From Ziziphus jujuba (taxonomy: Eukaryota > Streptophyta > Magnoliopsida > Rosales > Rhamnaceae), in the NCBI RefSeq assembly GCF_031755915.1, contig NC_083387.1:7384501-7448500 (forward strand): DNA of 64,000 bases. Direction: 5' to 3'. This document shows, in pieces, positions 11,780 to 22,177 of the stretch. The translations under genes and the position numbers were made by a program. The notes beneath the pieces were generated by a model. That model was not told the DNA's origin. It made no database searches and saw only the letters and a list, made by a program, of their open reading frames with translations. The first letter of the stretch is position 1. Each line of letters begins with the position of its first letter.

Positions 11780-13020
11780 GTTAACTATATAAAAAAAAAA
11801 AAAGACTCAATTTTGGTGCTCTAATATTTTTACTGGTTATTTATTGTTGAAATAAAATTATATTTATTAAAAGAAATAAAAAAAAAGGTGAGGAGAAAAC
11901 AGGCGACACACAATCTAAATAGTACGTCGCTTGTTAACTATATAAAAAAAAAAAGCTCAGTTTTGGCGCACTAATATTTTTACTGATTATTTATTATTAA
12001 AATAAAATTAGATTGATTAAAAGATCTAAAAAAAAAGTGAAGAGCGAACAGGCGACGCACAATCTTATTGGTGCGTTGCCTGTTAATTATATATATATAT
12101 ATATATAAAAGCTCAGTTTTTGTGTACTAATATTTTTATTGGTTATTTATTATTGAAATAAAATTAGATTTATTAAAAGATTTAAAAAAAAAAGTGAAGA
12201 GATAATAGGCGACGCACAATCTTATTGATGCGTTGTGCGTCGCCTGTTACACATATAACAAATTAAAAAAAAAAATAAAGCTCAGTTATGTTGCTCTAAT
12301 ATTTTTATGGGTTATTTATTGTTGAATTAAAATTAGATTAATTAAAAGAACTAAAAAAAAAAGGAGGAGAGAACAGGCGACGCACAATCCATATAGTGCG
12401 TCGCCTGTTAACTATATATATAAAAAAAAAAAAAGAAAAAAAAAAGCTCGTTTTTGTCGGTCTAATATTTTTATTGGTTATTTGTTGTTGAAATAAATTT
12501 AGATTGTTTAAAAAAACTAAAAAAAAATAAGAAAGTAAAGGGAAGAGAACAGGCGACGCACAATCTTATTAGTGCGTTGCCTGTAACATATATAATAAAA
12601 AATAAATAAAAAAACAGCTCGGTTATATTACTCCAATATTTTTACTGCTTATTTGTTGTTGAAATAAAATTAGATTGATTAAAAGAGCTAAAAAAAAAAA
12701 ATAGGAGTGAACAGACGACGCACAATCTAAAATAATGCGTCGCCTGTTAACTATATATTAAAACAAAAAAATCTTAGTTTTATTACTCTAATATTTTTAC
12801 TGGTTATTTATTGTTGAAATAAAATTAGATTGTTTAAAAGAACTTAAAAGAAAAATTAAAAAGTAAAAGGAAGGTAACAGGCGACACACAATTTAGATTG
12901 TGCGTCACTTGTTACCTCTATTAAAAAAACACAAAAAATAAAAAATAAATAAAATAAAATAAAACCAGCTCAGTTATATTGCCCTAATATTTTTACTGAT
13001 TATTTGTAGCTGAAATAAAA
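11780..13020. repeat. CACTA internal array B: ~150-196 bp units with hairpins
   Basis: The marker TAATATTTTTACTGG or a variant recurs at 11822, 11972, 12128, 12297, 12463, 12634, 12789 and 12985. Each unit contains an imperfect palindrome with arms ACAGGCGACGCACAAT and TGCGTCGCCTGTTA separated by a short loop, plus poly-A tracts. The array differs in sequence from array A but uses the same GCGACGCA core, which suggests separate local amplification of hairpin modules. Confidence 0.8.
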
Positions 13021-13419
13021 GAATACTATTTAAGAAATTTGCAAAAATAAGCTATATAAGAAAAATTATATAATTGAACAACAAGCTTGTAAATTAAATT
13101 TTATTATTATGTAACCATAGATTAGTGGTTGGTATTCATTTTTCATGAGTAGCATTTAAACGTACAGTACAATTCAAATAAAATATACATGCAGTATTAA
13201 TGGCGATTCTGGTCAACCCCACATTCATGACCCTTAACGAATGTGTCGCGTGTTTTTTGTTTTTAGTGACTTTTTGAGGTCGACAGTTTTTGGATGCGTC
13301 ATATATTTATTGAATTTTTACTGACGCATTAATCTCAAAGTCATTTTTTATTTTTTCAGACGCGTTTGTTTCGTAGCGTCGCTAAATGAGTGTCGCTAGT
13401 TATCAATTTTCTTGTAGTG

Positions 13420-14342
13420 GATATATGTTTTTTGAAAGAGTCTTTCCAAGATTATATATATATAATGATAGATATTCAAGAAATGGTCTATACTCTTGGA
13501 GTAATTACTAATTAATGCCAATTTTTCAAAGATGTTTGTTCTTGTTGTTTTTGTGCAACATCGTTTTATCTTGTAAGGGCCACCAATTCTAACCCTAATG
13601 ATTCTCTGCTCTAAGGCTATTAATACCCATTCTAATGGCCACCAACTTTGAACCATTTGATGTAGCTTTGATCTGTAATGTATACTTTGATTGCCTTATC
13701 ACCACTATAATTGGTAGGAATCCCTATTTGACAACTAAATACACCAGAAACTAGTAAATTATTGTACCTTTTTCAATATTTGCAATCTAACTAGTTAGCA
13801 TGAACCATTAGGTGTTATTACTGTTTATAGAGTTAAACATTATCCTTATTCCTCATCTATTAAAGTTACAAAGTCAACCATCAAAACGTATCCTAGTTAG
13901 CAATTATTTATATACTTTTGCAATCTAAATAGTCAAGATATTCATTAGAAATTTTATGAAGGTTTCATAATTTATATTAGAATTTCTTATGTAATTCATG
14001 TGTCCATTGAAGAGTTTTCATATAACACATATTTATAGTTGTGATAATATATCTCTTGCAATAGTTTGTGGTTCTAAACAGGACTTTAGCATAGGAAATT
14101 TGCCATCGCCATCGTTCCATTTTGGATATATATACATATATATAAATATATGCATACATTATGATATTCCATGTTAAACCTTCTTTTAGACTCCATCTTC
14201 TGAGTGCATTTAAATTCAGTGGTTGTCTTTATGTGGCTTTTTGATCTTCTTTTTGTTGTTTATATGGACTACTTCCTCTTTCTACAATATTTTGCATGCC
14301 GGTTTACATTTCCCACACATAAGATAGTTAAACGTAGGTTTG
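13420..14342. other. intergenic, no gene seen
   Basis: AT-rich DNA between the CACTA element and the ~970 bp tandem array, with scattered (TA)n runs. Short frames on either strand look like chance. Confidence 0.45.
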
Positions 14343-14458
14343 TTTGCATATGTATATGTATTGATTGTTCGTACCTACATATATGTATCTTAAAATTAAA
14401 TTTTCAATATTTAATTTAGTTAACTTTTATTTTTTTTCTACGAAAGACTTCCGCAGAA

Positions 14459-14818
14459 ATGGCACCATGTTTAACGAACATTGCAGATGTCTTCAACAAC
14501 TTCTTGGTGGAATACACCAGCCACTCGGAAGTAGCTCACAACATTTTGAAGTTGAGAAGGAAAAAGAAATCGAGGAAATGGTTTTTGAATGCTAATGATC
14601 TACCAATTGTTGATGATGAAAAATACCGTGAAAATTGTAATGAACTTGCGCAACTGGATGAGTGTTATTGCAAGCACAAACAAACCATGAGACGCTCAAA
14701 GCAGTTGTGGTTGAGCGAAATGCATAGATTCTTATGGTCATACAACAACATGCATACCATTAAGATACCCTATTCAATAAAGTTGTGGGTGCTTCATTGC
14801 ATGAATTGGATTGCATAA
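14459..14818 (+). other. conserved frame in array unit 1 (unrecognised)
   Basis: A 119-codon frame from MAPCLTNIADVF to NWIA; basic centre (KLRRKKKSRK) followed by an acidic turn (PIVDDEKY) and Cys/His residues (DECYCKHKQT). No signal peptide, membrane segment or known motif. A second frame at 14785-15072 overlaps the end, so a functional protein would need splicing or a frame change. It may be an exon of an unknown transposon or host gene. Confidence 0.35.
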
Positions 14819-15434
14819 ATTTGGCTGGGCAGTTCAAAATTCCTGGCAGACGTGGAGGTTACAGAGGAAATGAAGTTGCAAAATCCGTACCAGGATGGTA
14901 TCTTGACTATCCTGGTGCATCAACAACCACAAATATAGTCATTTGCCAAGATACAATTCTGATGAGACTTATGAACTCTCTGATCATGAATCGGATAGGG
15001 AGGATGGTAAAATTCACACTGACCCTAAATACAGCTAAGACAACGATGACGATCAGGACGATGAATGTGTGATGCAAAACGATGAAGATTACATATGATT
15101 TTAATCATTAGGGTTTTATGATTTTTAGGACTTTAATTTCATTATGTTTATTTGATATTTAAGGTTTTAATATTATTATCTTTATTAGGCTTTTTATTAT
15201 TATTTTAGTTTACTTAAGTTTTTTAGTACGACTTATTATTTGGTTTTTTTATTTAAATAGGTTTCTTATTATTTTAGTTTTCTAATGTTATTAGGTGGTT
15301 TTATTATTTTTGTTTCCTTATATATATGATTGTTCATACCTATATATATATATATATATATATCTTAAAATTAAATTTTCAATATTTAATTTAGTTAACC
15401 TTTATTCTCTTTCTGCGAAAGACTTCCCCAAAAA

Positions 15435-15780
15435 TGGTACCATGTTTAACGAACGTTGCAGATGTCTTCAACAACTTCTTGGTGGAATACACCAGCCACT
15501 TGGAAGTAGCTCACGACATTTCAAAGTTGAGAAGGAAAAAGAAATTGAGGAAATAGTTTTTGAATGCTAATAATTACCAATTGTTGATGATGAAAAATAC
15601 TGTAAAATTCGTAATGAACTTGTGCAACTGGATAAGTGTTATTGCAAGCACAAACAAACCATGAGGCGTTCAAAGCAGTTGTGTTTGAGGAAAATGCATA
15701 GATTCTCATGGTCATACAGCAACATGCGTACCATTAAGATACCCGATTCAATGAAGCTAAGGGTGCTTCATTGCATGAAC
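15435..15780 (+). pseudogene. conserved frame in array unit 2, broken
   Basis: Same sequence as unit 1, but the frame is interrupted soon after the LRRKKKLRK section (TAG near 15555), with an altered middle. This unit also carries the TRIM solo LTR in its 3' part. Confidence 0.5.
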
Positions 15781-16156
15781 TAGATTACATCAAAAATTTG
15801 GCCAGGAAGCTCGAAATTCCTGGTAGACATGGAGGTTACAGAGGCAATGGAGTTGCAGGACTCGTACTAGGATGATATCTTGACTATCCTAGTGCATCAA
15901 CAACCACAGATCTAGTCATTTGCCAAGATACGATTCTGATGAGACTTATGAACTCTCTGATCATGAATTGGATAAGGAACATGGTAACATTCACACTGAC
16001 CCTGAGTATAACTAAGACAACGACGACAGCCAGGACGATGGAGGTGTGACGGAGGACAATGAAGATGACATAGGATTTTAAACATTAGGGTTTTACGATT
16101 TTTAGGATTTTAATTTTATTATGTTTATTTGATATTTAGGGTTTTAAGATTATTAT

Positions 16157-16337
16157 TGTAACAGCCCAGTCCACCCGCATCAAGATATTGTCCGCTTCGG
16201 GCCCGACCCGCACGGTTTTGCTCTTCCCGACCCCAGTACAACGGTGGGTCACAGGAAAAGGCCTCTTGAAGGGAAAAGTATCCACACGCTTATAAGTCAC
16301 GCTTCGTTCCCCTTTCCAACCGATATGGGATGTTACA
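16157..16337 (-). mobile_element. TRIM solo LTR (181 bp)
   Basis: On the minus strand it starts TGTAACATCCCATATCGGTT and ends GGGCTGTTACA, with an internal CTTATAAG. This matches the widespread plant TRIM LTR family whose ends read TGT...ACA. It is flanked by a perfect 5 bp target duplication, ATTAT (16152-16156 and 16338-16342). Removing it with one duplicate restores the sequence of the other array units. There is no internal region or second LTR, so it is a solo LTR left by recombination. Confidence 0.9.
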
Positions 16338-16584
16338 ATTATCGTTATTAGATTTCTTATTATTATTTTATTTTACTTAAGTTTTTTAGTAAGACTTATT
16401 ATTTGGTTCCTCGTTTAATTAGGTTTCTTATTATTTTAGTTTTCTATTATTAGTTTTATTATTTTTGTTTCCTTATATGAATGGTTGTTCGTACATATAT
16501 ATATATATATATATCTTAAAATTAAATTTTCAATATTTAATTTAGTTAACCTTTATTCTTTTTCTGCGAATGACTTTCGCAGTA

Positions 16585-16956
16585 ATGGCACCATGTTTAA
16601 CGAACGTTACAAATGTCTTCAACAACTTCTTGGTGGAATACACCAGCCACTTGGAAGTAACTCACAACATTTTGAAGTTGAGAAGGAAAAAGAAATCGAG
16701 GAAACGATTTCTTAACACTAATGATCTACCAATTGTTGATGATGAAAAATATTATGAAATTCGTAATGAACTTGCACAACTAGATGAGTGTTATTGCAAG
16801 CATAAACAAACCATGAGTCGCTCAAAGCAATTGTGTTTGAGGAAAATGCGTAGATTCTCATGGTCATACAGCAACATGTGTACCATTAAGATACCTTATT
16901 CAATGAAGCCGTGGGTGCTTCATTGCATGAAATGGATTGCATCAAAAATTTGGTGA
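16585..16956 (+). other. conserved frame in array unit 3 (unrecognised)
   Basis: The longest copy: about 124 codons from MAPCLTNVTNVF to WIASKIW. The basic stretch, the LPIVDDEKY motif and the LDECYCKHKQT motif are all present. Substitutions relative to unit 1 leave the frame open. Function unknown. Confidence 0.35.
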
Positions 16957-17469
16957 GGAAGCTCGAAATTCCTGGTAGACGTGGAGGTTACAGAGGCAAT
17001 GGAGCTGCAAGACCCGTACTAGGATGGTATCTTGACTATCCTGGCTCATCAACGACCACAGACTTAGTCATTTGCCAAGATATGATTCTAATAAAACTTA
17101 TGAACTCTCTGATCATGAATCGGATAGGGAAGATGGTAACATTCACACTAACCATGAGTACAGCTAAGACAACGATGACAACCAAGACAATGGAGGTGTG
17201 ATGGAGAACGGTGAAGATTACCTAGGATTTTAATCATTAGAATTTTATGATTTTTAGGATTTTAATTTTATTATGTTTATTTGATATTTAGGGTTTTAAT
17301 GTTATTATCTTTTTTAGGTTTCTTATTATTATTTTAGTTTACTTAAGTTTTTTAGCAAGACTTATTATTTGGTTTCCTTTTTTAATTAGATTTCTTATTA
17401 TTTTATTTTTCTAGTGTTATTAGGTGATTTCATTATTTTTGTTTCCTTATATGTATGATTGTTCGTACC

Positions 17470-17506
<37 letters not shown>

Positions 17507-17577
17507 CTTAAAATTAAATTTTCAATATTTAATTTAGTTAACATTTTTTTTTTTTTCTGTGAAAGACTTCCATAGAA

Positions 17578-17823
17578 ATGGCACTATGTTTAACGAACGT
17601 TGCAGATGTTTTCAACAACTTCTTGGTGGAATACACCAGCCACTCGGAAGTAGCTCATAAAATTTTGAAGTTGAGAAGGAAAAAGAAATTGAGGAAACGG
17701 TTTTTGAATGCTAATAATATACCAATTGTTGATGATGAAAAATACCATGAAATTCGTAATGAACTTGCTCAACTGGGTGAGTGTTATTGCAAGCACAAAC
17801 AAACCATGAGATGCTCAAAGTAG
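17578..17823 (+). pseudogene. conserved frame in array unit 4, shortened
   Basis: Begins MALCLTNVADVF and runs 81 codons to a TAG where units 1 and 3 have a glutamine codon (SKQL becomes SK-stop). Sequence similarity continues past the stop. Confidence 0.5.
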
Positions 17824-18425
17824 CTGTGTTTGAGAAAAATGTGTAGATTCTCATGGTCAGACAACCACATGCGTACCATTAAGATACCTTATTCAATGAA
17901 GCTATGGGTGCTTCATTGCATGAAATGGATTGCATCAAAAATTTGACCAGGAAGCTCGAAATTCCTGGTAGACGTGGAGGCTACAGAGGCAATGGAGTTG
18001 CAAGACCCGTACCAGGATGGTATATTGACTATCCTGGTGCATCAATGACCACAGATCTAGTCATTTGCCAAGATACGATTCTGACGAGACTTACAAACTC
18101 TCTGATCATGAATCGGATAGGGAAGATGGTAACATTCACACTGACCCTGAGTACAGCTAAGACGACGGTGACAATCAGGACGGTGGAGGTGTGATGGAGA
18201 ACAATGAAGATTACATAGGATTTTAATCATTAGGGTTTTATGATTTTTAATATTTTAATTTTATTATGTTTATTTTGATATTTAGGATTTTAATATTATT
18301 ATCTTTATTAGATTTCTTATTATTATTTTAGTTTACTTAAGTTTTTTAGTAAGACTTATTTTTTGGTTTACTTATTTAATTAGGTTTCTTATTATTTTAT
18401 TTTTCTAATGTTATTAGGTCGTTTT

Positions 18426-18724
18426 ATTATACGTAGGAATTTTTATAACTTGTTTAATGAAGTTGATTAATAATACAAGTACTTGTGAGAGTTATTTCTC
18501 TGATTTTGTGTGATGCAAAATAAACTAAGGTGTGATGCCTAGGAATTTTGTGAGTGATTCCTAAAATTGTTCTAGCGTGTGATACTAAAGCCTATCTTTT
18601 AATTTTCAATTTTCTTTCCTTTCTCACCTATCCTACATGGTGGTGGTAATGTGGACGTCGAGGCAATAAGAACTTTTAACTTCAGTCAATTTAAATATAC
18701 ATGTTTAAATTATTTCTTTTTATA
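18426..18724. other. spacer between the tandem array and segment copy 2
   Basis: No gene seen. The end (near 18660-18710, CAATAAGAACTTTTAA and CTTCAGTCAATTTA) resembles the 3' flank of the related unit near 31190-31260, so flanking DNA was shared too. Confidence 0.5.
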
Positions 18725-18965
18725 AATAAACATTTTTATTGAATTATTTCAATTTAAATTAATGACATATCCATATACACTGTTTGTGCATGGACAAAAA
18801 TTCCAACCCTTATCAATTTTTTTTTTTGGGGTAAATAATATAAACACATTTGGTTACTAATCAAACTGTTAATATAACATTACCAAAAAAAAAAAAAGAC
18901 TGCTAAATATAACGTTGTCAAAGAGGAAAAGACACCGAAAAACAAATGGAAATATCACCTTAAAT

Positions 18966-19271
18966 TAGGGGTGGGCAAAATCCAATCCAACCCGTTCAAT
19001 CCGCCCAATCCAATCCATTTTTAACGGTTTGGATTGGATTTTTACATCAATTGGATTGGATTGGGTTCAAAATATTATAAATTGTATGGATTGGATTGGT
19101 TATGGATTGGAAATATAAATCCAATCCAATCCAATCCAATCCAAATAATATATTATATAACTAAAAAATTATATATTTTTTATTTTTTTCATTTTTATAT
19201 ATTAATTTTAGAATATTTTTTTCATTTTTTATATTAGTTTTTAAATTTTTTTTTCCATTTTTATATATTGA

Positions 19272-19311
<40 letters not shown>

Positions 19312-20098
19312 TTTCTTTTACATCCCCATATCCCAAATCCTAAATCAAATTGTAAGTTGTAACGCTAAACTAAACATTTACCTTTGTTGCCGCCCACTAC
19401 CAGTCCATCACCATCACCATAATATATATATTTTTTTTACATCCCCATCATATATATATCTACATATATTGTATACAATTGTTACTTATATATATATATA
19501 TATATGTTTAAATATAATTTATTGCTAATTTTATTGTTTTAATCTTTGTAGAACTTACAGAATCAACTAAAATTAGTGAACCTGTCAACGTTGATTGATT
19601 TATGATTTACCAAAGTTTTAAAGTTAAAAAAAAAAAAGGAATTATGCATTGATTTTTGAGTGAATGAATTTTGACGAATGTATTATTTTACATTATTTGT
19701 TCTAACAATTTTAATTTGATTTTATAGGAGTGAGATGATGACATTAATGTTTGCTATTTAATAAGTGCATGATGTGTATCATTTGCTACATTTTCTTATT
19801 TTATTTTCCATTGTAGACTATGTTGTATTATTCTAATTGTATTTTATGTTTGGATAATTATAATTTATTATTTATATTTTATATTTGGAAAATTTTTTAT
19901 TTGTATTATATATTTATAAATTAGTAAGTTTCAAACCGATCAACCAATCCAAACCAAACCGATCATAAATGGTTTGGTTTGGTTTGGATTTAATACTTCA
20001 ATGGTTTGGTTTGGATTGTAAATTAGAAAAACCGATATGTATGGATTGGGTTGTATTTCGGTCCAAAACCGAACCAACCCAATCCGTGCCCACCCCTA
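18966..20098. mobile_element. non-autonomous hAT-type element, 1,133 bp
   Basis: Perfect 12 bp terminal inverted repeats, TAGGGGTGGGCA at the left and TGCCCACCCCTA at the right. The flanking 8 bp direct repeats CCTTAAAT (18958-18965, 20099-20106) are the target duplication length of hAT transposons. Subterminal regions are rich in CCAAT/TTGGATTGG repeats in opposite orientation. There is no transposase frame. The paralogous empty site at 2735-2742 confirms both boundaries. Confidence 0.92.
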
Positions 20099-20149
20099 CC
20101 TTAAATAAATAAATAAATACATTCATATTATACAAAAAAAAAATATTAA

Positions 20150-20480
20150 ATTATAATTGCATCAATCTCTGACGTATTTGAATTTTTAATAGCTGGGCAG
20201 AAGGTAGACTTTTTGCGGTGATGCTGTTTTGATCACAGAACATCAAAATGTCATCTTCCCAATAACACTATGGAATGCGAACATCTATGATTAGTTTTTC
20301 AAGTGTAGTAGCGAGCTCAACTTAATACAAGATAAGTTCCACTAAACTTCTAAAACCAATAAAACCAACCAGCCCCACAACTTTGAGATTTTATGTGAAT
20401 GTTTAAATGTTAGCCTTCACTTTTGTGTGAATTTTTTCATCCTTCCACTGAATATCTTCATGCTTCCATTGTTACAAAGA
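20150..20480 (-). pseudogene. FBD-domain pseudogene, second copy
   Basis: Second copy of the F-box/FBD C-terminal region. The minus strand still shows LEKLIIDVRIP and MFCDQNSITAK, but with several stops and frameshifts, more degraded than the copy at 2816-3098. The LRR exon is absent. Confidence 0.65.
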
Positions 20481-20668
20481 CAAAATGATAAATAGAATTA
20501 CTTACAGCAACATGATTTTAATAAAAATTGTAGATTGGGATTTTGATTATGAGAAATAGAATTAGGTGATTTACCTAATTTATTTTGAATTTTGAGACTA
20601 AAAGGGGAGCACATGCATGACACATGCCATTTAACACTAGGAAATAAATGGCGTTAACATTTTGTCCT

Positions 20669-20798
20669 GTGTAATACTATTTCTAAAAGTTAGGAGGTAA
20701 AATTGTCAAATACAAATGTTGGAGGCAAACTGTGTGTAATACTATTTCTAAAAGTTAGGAGGTAAAATTGTCAAATACAAATGTTGGAGGCAAACTGT
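20669..20798. repeat. 65 bp perfect tandem duplication
   Basis: Units 20669-20733 and 20734-20798 both start GTGTAATACTATTTC and are followed by the same downstream sequence. Segment copy 1 has only one unit (about 6275-6350), so this arose after the segmental duplication. Confidence 0.9.
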
Positions 20799-21355
20799 GA
20801 AACGGCAAAAACTCTAGGGGTATTGATATAAAAAATCCTATTCTAATTAGTTTTTTTTTTTTTTTTGGAATATTCTAAATAGTTTTTATTTTATTTTATT
20901 TTAAGGAAGCAAATACTCTTACCAGTTCTTTTTTTAGAGAAAAATATTCTAACTAGTTTGATCAAGGTATAATAAACAAAGTTTAGTTTTATTATATGTT
21001 TGTATTTTTTAAAATAAAACTTGAAAACAATTTACGTTATTTTATATGAGTGTCACTGAAAATTTTTTCTGATCCGCCACTATCATTGGGTTAACCTGCT
21101 TAATTTAAAATTTACACGAATTAACATTAATAAATTAAATTATTGCATAAAGAATAAAAATTATAATTCATAAATGTATAATTTAATATATTATAATTTA
21201 AAAATAATAATGTTTTATTAAATATATTAAACAGGCTCGTTTAACGTAAATATTAAATAGATACCTGACACAATTAATTTTTAAACGATGGATTGACGAA
21301 ACACTACTAATGAAAATGAATTGCCACCTAATATTACCAAAAAAAAAAAAAAAAA

Positions 21356-21726
21356 AAGAATTGCCGCCCCCAAGTCAAAATGTGTTAAGATAATAACAAA
21401 ACCCATGAGATTTTGAATACAAGATTGGTGACGGCTAAAATGGCTAATGGACGTATATCATGGTAAAAGGAGAGCAATTTAAAAAGTACCGAATGTGTGA
21501 AAACATATATGGTTGAATAAATTTAATTAATGTTACCACAGTTTTGAAATATGATCACTAATCTCTTTTACAAAAAACAAAAAAGGTAACTATCACTTCT
21601 CTATTGCCAATTTACCACTATAGTCAGGCATCATCATCATCATTATTTTCTTTCAATTATAAGAGCCGATTCCAATATACTTTTGAATAATGAATAACTT
21701 TGGCGTAGAAATTATCACATCTGGAA
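21356..21726. other. intergenic, no gene seen
   Basis: AT-rich sequence between segment copy 2 and the Gypsy element. It contains the poly-A tract near 21340-21357 and nothing coding. Confidence 0.4.
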
Positions 21727-21731
21727 TCTAC

Positions 21732-22162
21732 TGATGGGTTAAGAATTTCGAAGCAATGAAAAGGAAGAGATAGAAAAGGAAGGAACTCACTTGTTTCAGT
21801 TATAGAAAAACAGAGCAATATTCTAGAGAGAGAAAGTTAGAGAGAAGGTTAATAAACTTTATCTGATGCTATATTTCATTCCTAAGGTACAATATATATA
21901 CCCACTACATAACAAGAATCAAGAAATGGCTTGCAAAATAATCGACCCCACTACTACCACTACCTACCCTTACCCGCAATAAGGCCATGCCTACAACTGA
22001 AATAACAACTAAACAAAATAACAATAATATATTAACTAATTTTATTCTATCCACTACTAAAGATAATAGCACCAGTATTAGACCCATTCCTAACAGCCCC
22101 ACGATCCCACTAATTGGCCACATAAGACTTGCATGGGCCATGCAACCAATGTAACCACAACA
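21732..22162 (-). repeat. 3' LTR of the Gypsy element (431 bp)
   Basis: Begins TGATGGGTTAAG and ends CACAACA on the plus strand, so TG...CA ends hold in both readings. It contains a ~40 bp stretch near 22036-22085 missing from the other LTR. Confidence 0.92.
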
Positions 22163-22177
22163 TTCTCCCCCCCTTAA
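22163..22177 (-). other. polypurine tract of the Gypsy element
   Basis: The minus strand reads TTAAGGGGGGGAGAA directly before the 3' LTR; it primes plus-strand DNA synthesis in this class. Confidence 0.85.

Larger units (their letters stand above)
7891..13419 (-). mobile_element. non-autonomous CACTA (En/Spm, DTC) transposon, ~5.5 kb
   Basis: The left end reads CACTACTAGAA and the right end TTTTCTTGTAGTG, the inverted CACTA-superfamily termini. Flanking trinucleotides TAT (7888-7890) and GAT (13420-13422) fit a 3 bp target duplication with one mismatch. Both subterminal regions are packed with the motif GCGACGCA and its complement TGCGTCGC, the kind of repeat CACTA transposases bind. A DUF4216-like remnant on the minus strand is the only coding trace; no TNP2 or TNPD core frame remains. 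The interior is dominated by two tandem arrays whose units carry GGCGACGCA...TGCGTCGCC hairpins. Ends and subterminal repeats look usable in trans. Confidence 0.85.
14343..18425 (+). repeat. four-unit tandem array, ~970 bp period
   Basis: The anchor GATTGTTCGTACC or a variant occurs at 14363, 15328, 16483 and 17457, so periods are 965, 1155 (969 after removing an inserted LTR with its duplicated target) and 974 bp. Each unit has the same layout: a variable (TA)n tract, a coding-like section, and a T-rich 3' part with GGGTTTTATGATTTTTAGG. The coding-like frame contains LKLRRKKKSRKRFLNANDLP and LPIVDDEKY. A later frame reads ETYELSDHESDREDGN and, in every unit, closes at TAA right after a DPEYS-type peptide. 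I do not recognise the family. Diverged relatives lie at 29.6-31.1 kb. Confidence 0.85.
18725..21355. repeat. segmental duplication, copy 2 (carries a hAT insertion)
   Basis: Matches 2475-3130 and 6126-6895 but lacks the ~3 kb between them and gains the 1,133 bp hAT element plus a 65 bp tandem duplication. Nucleotide differences are spread over the whole length, so the duplication is not recent. Confidence 0.85.
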
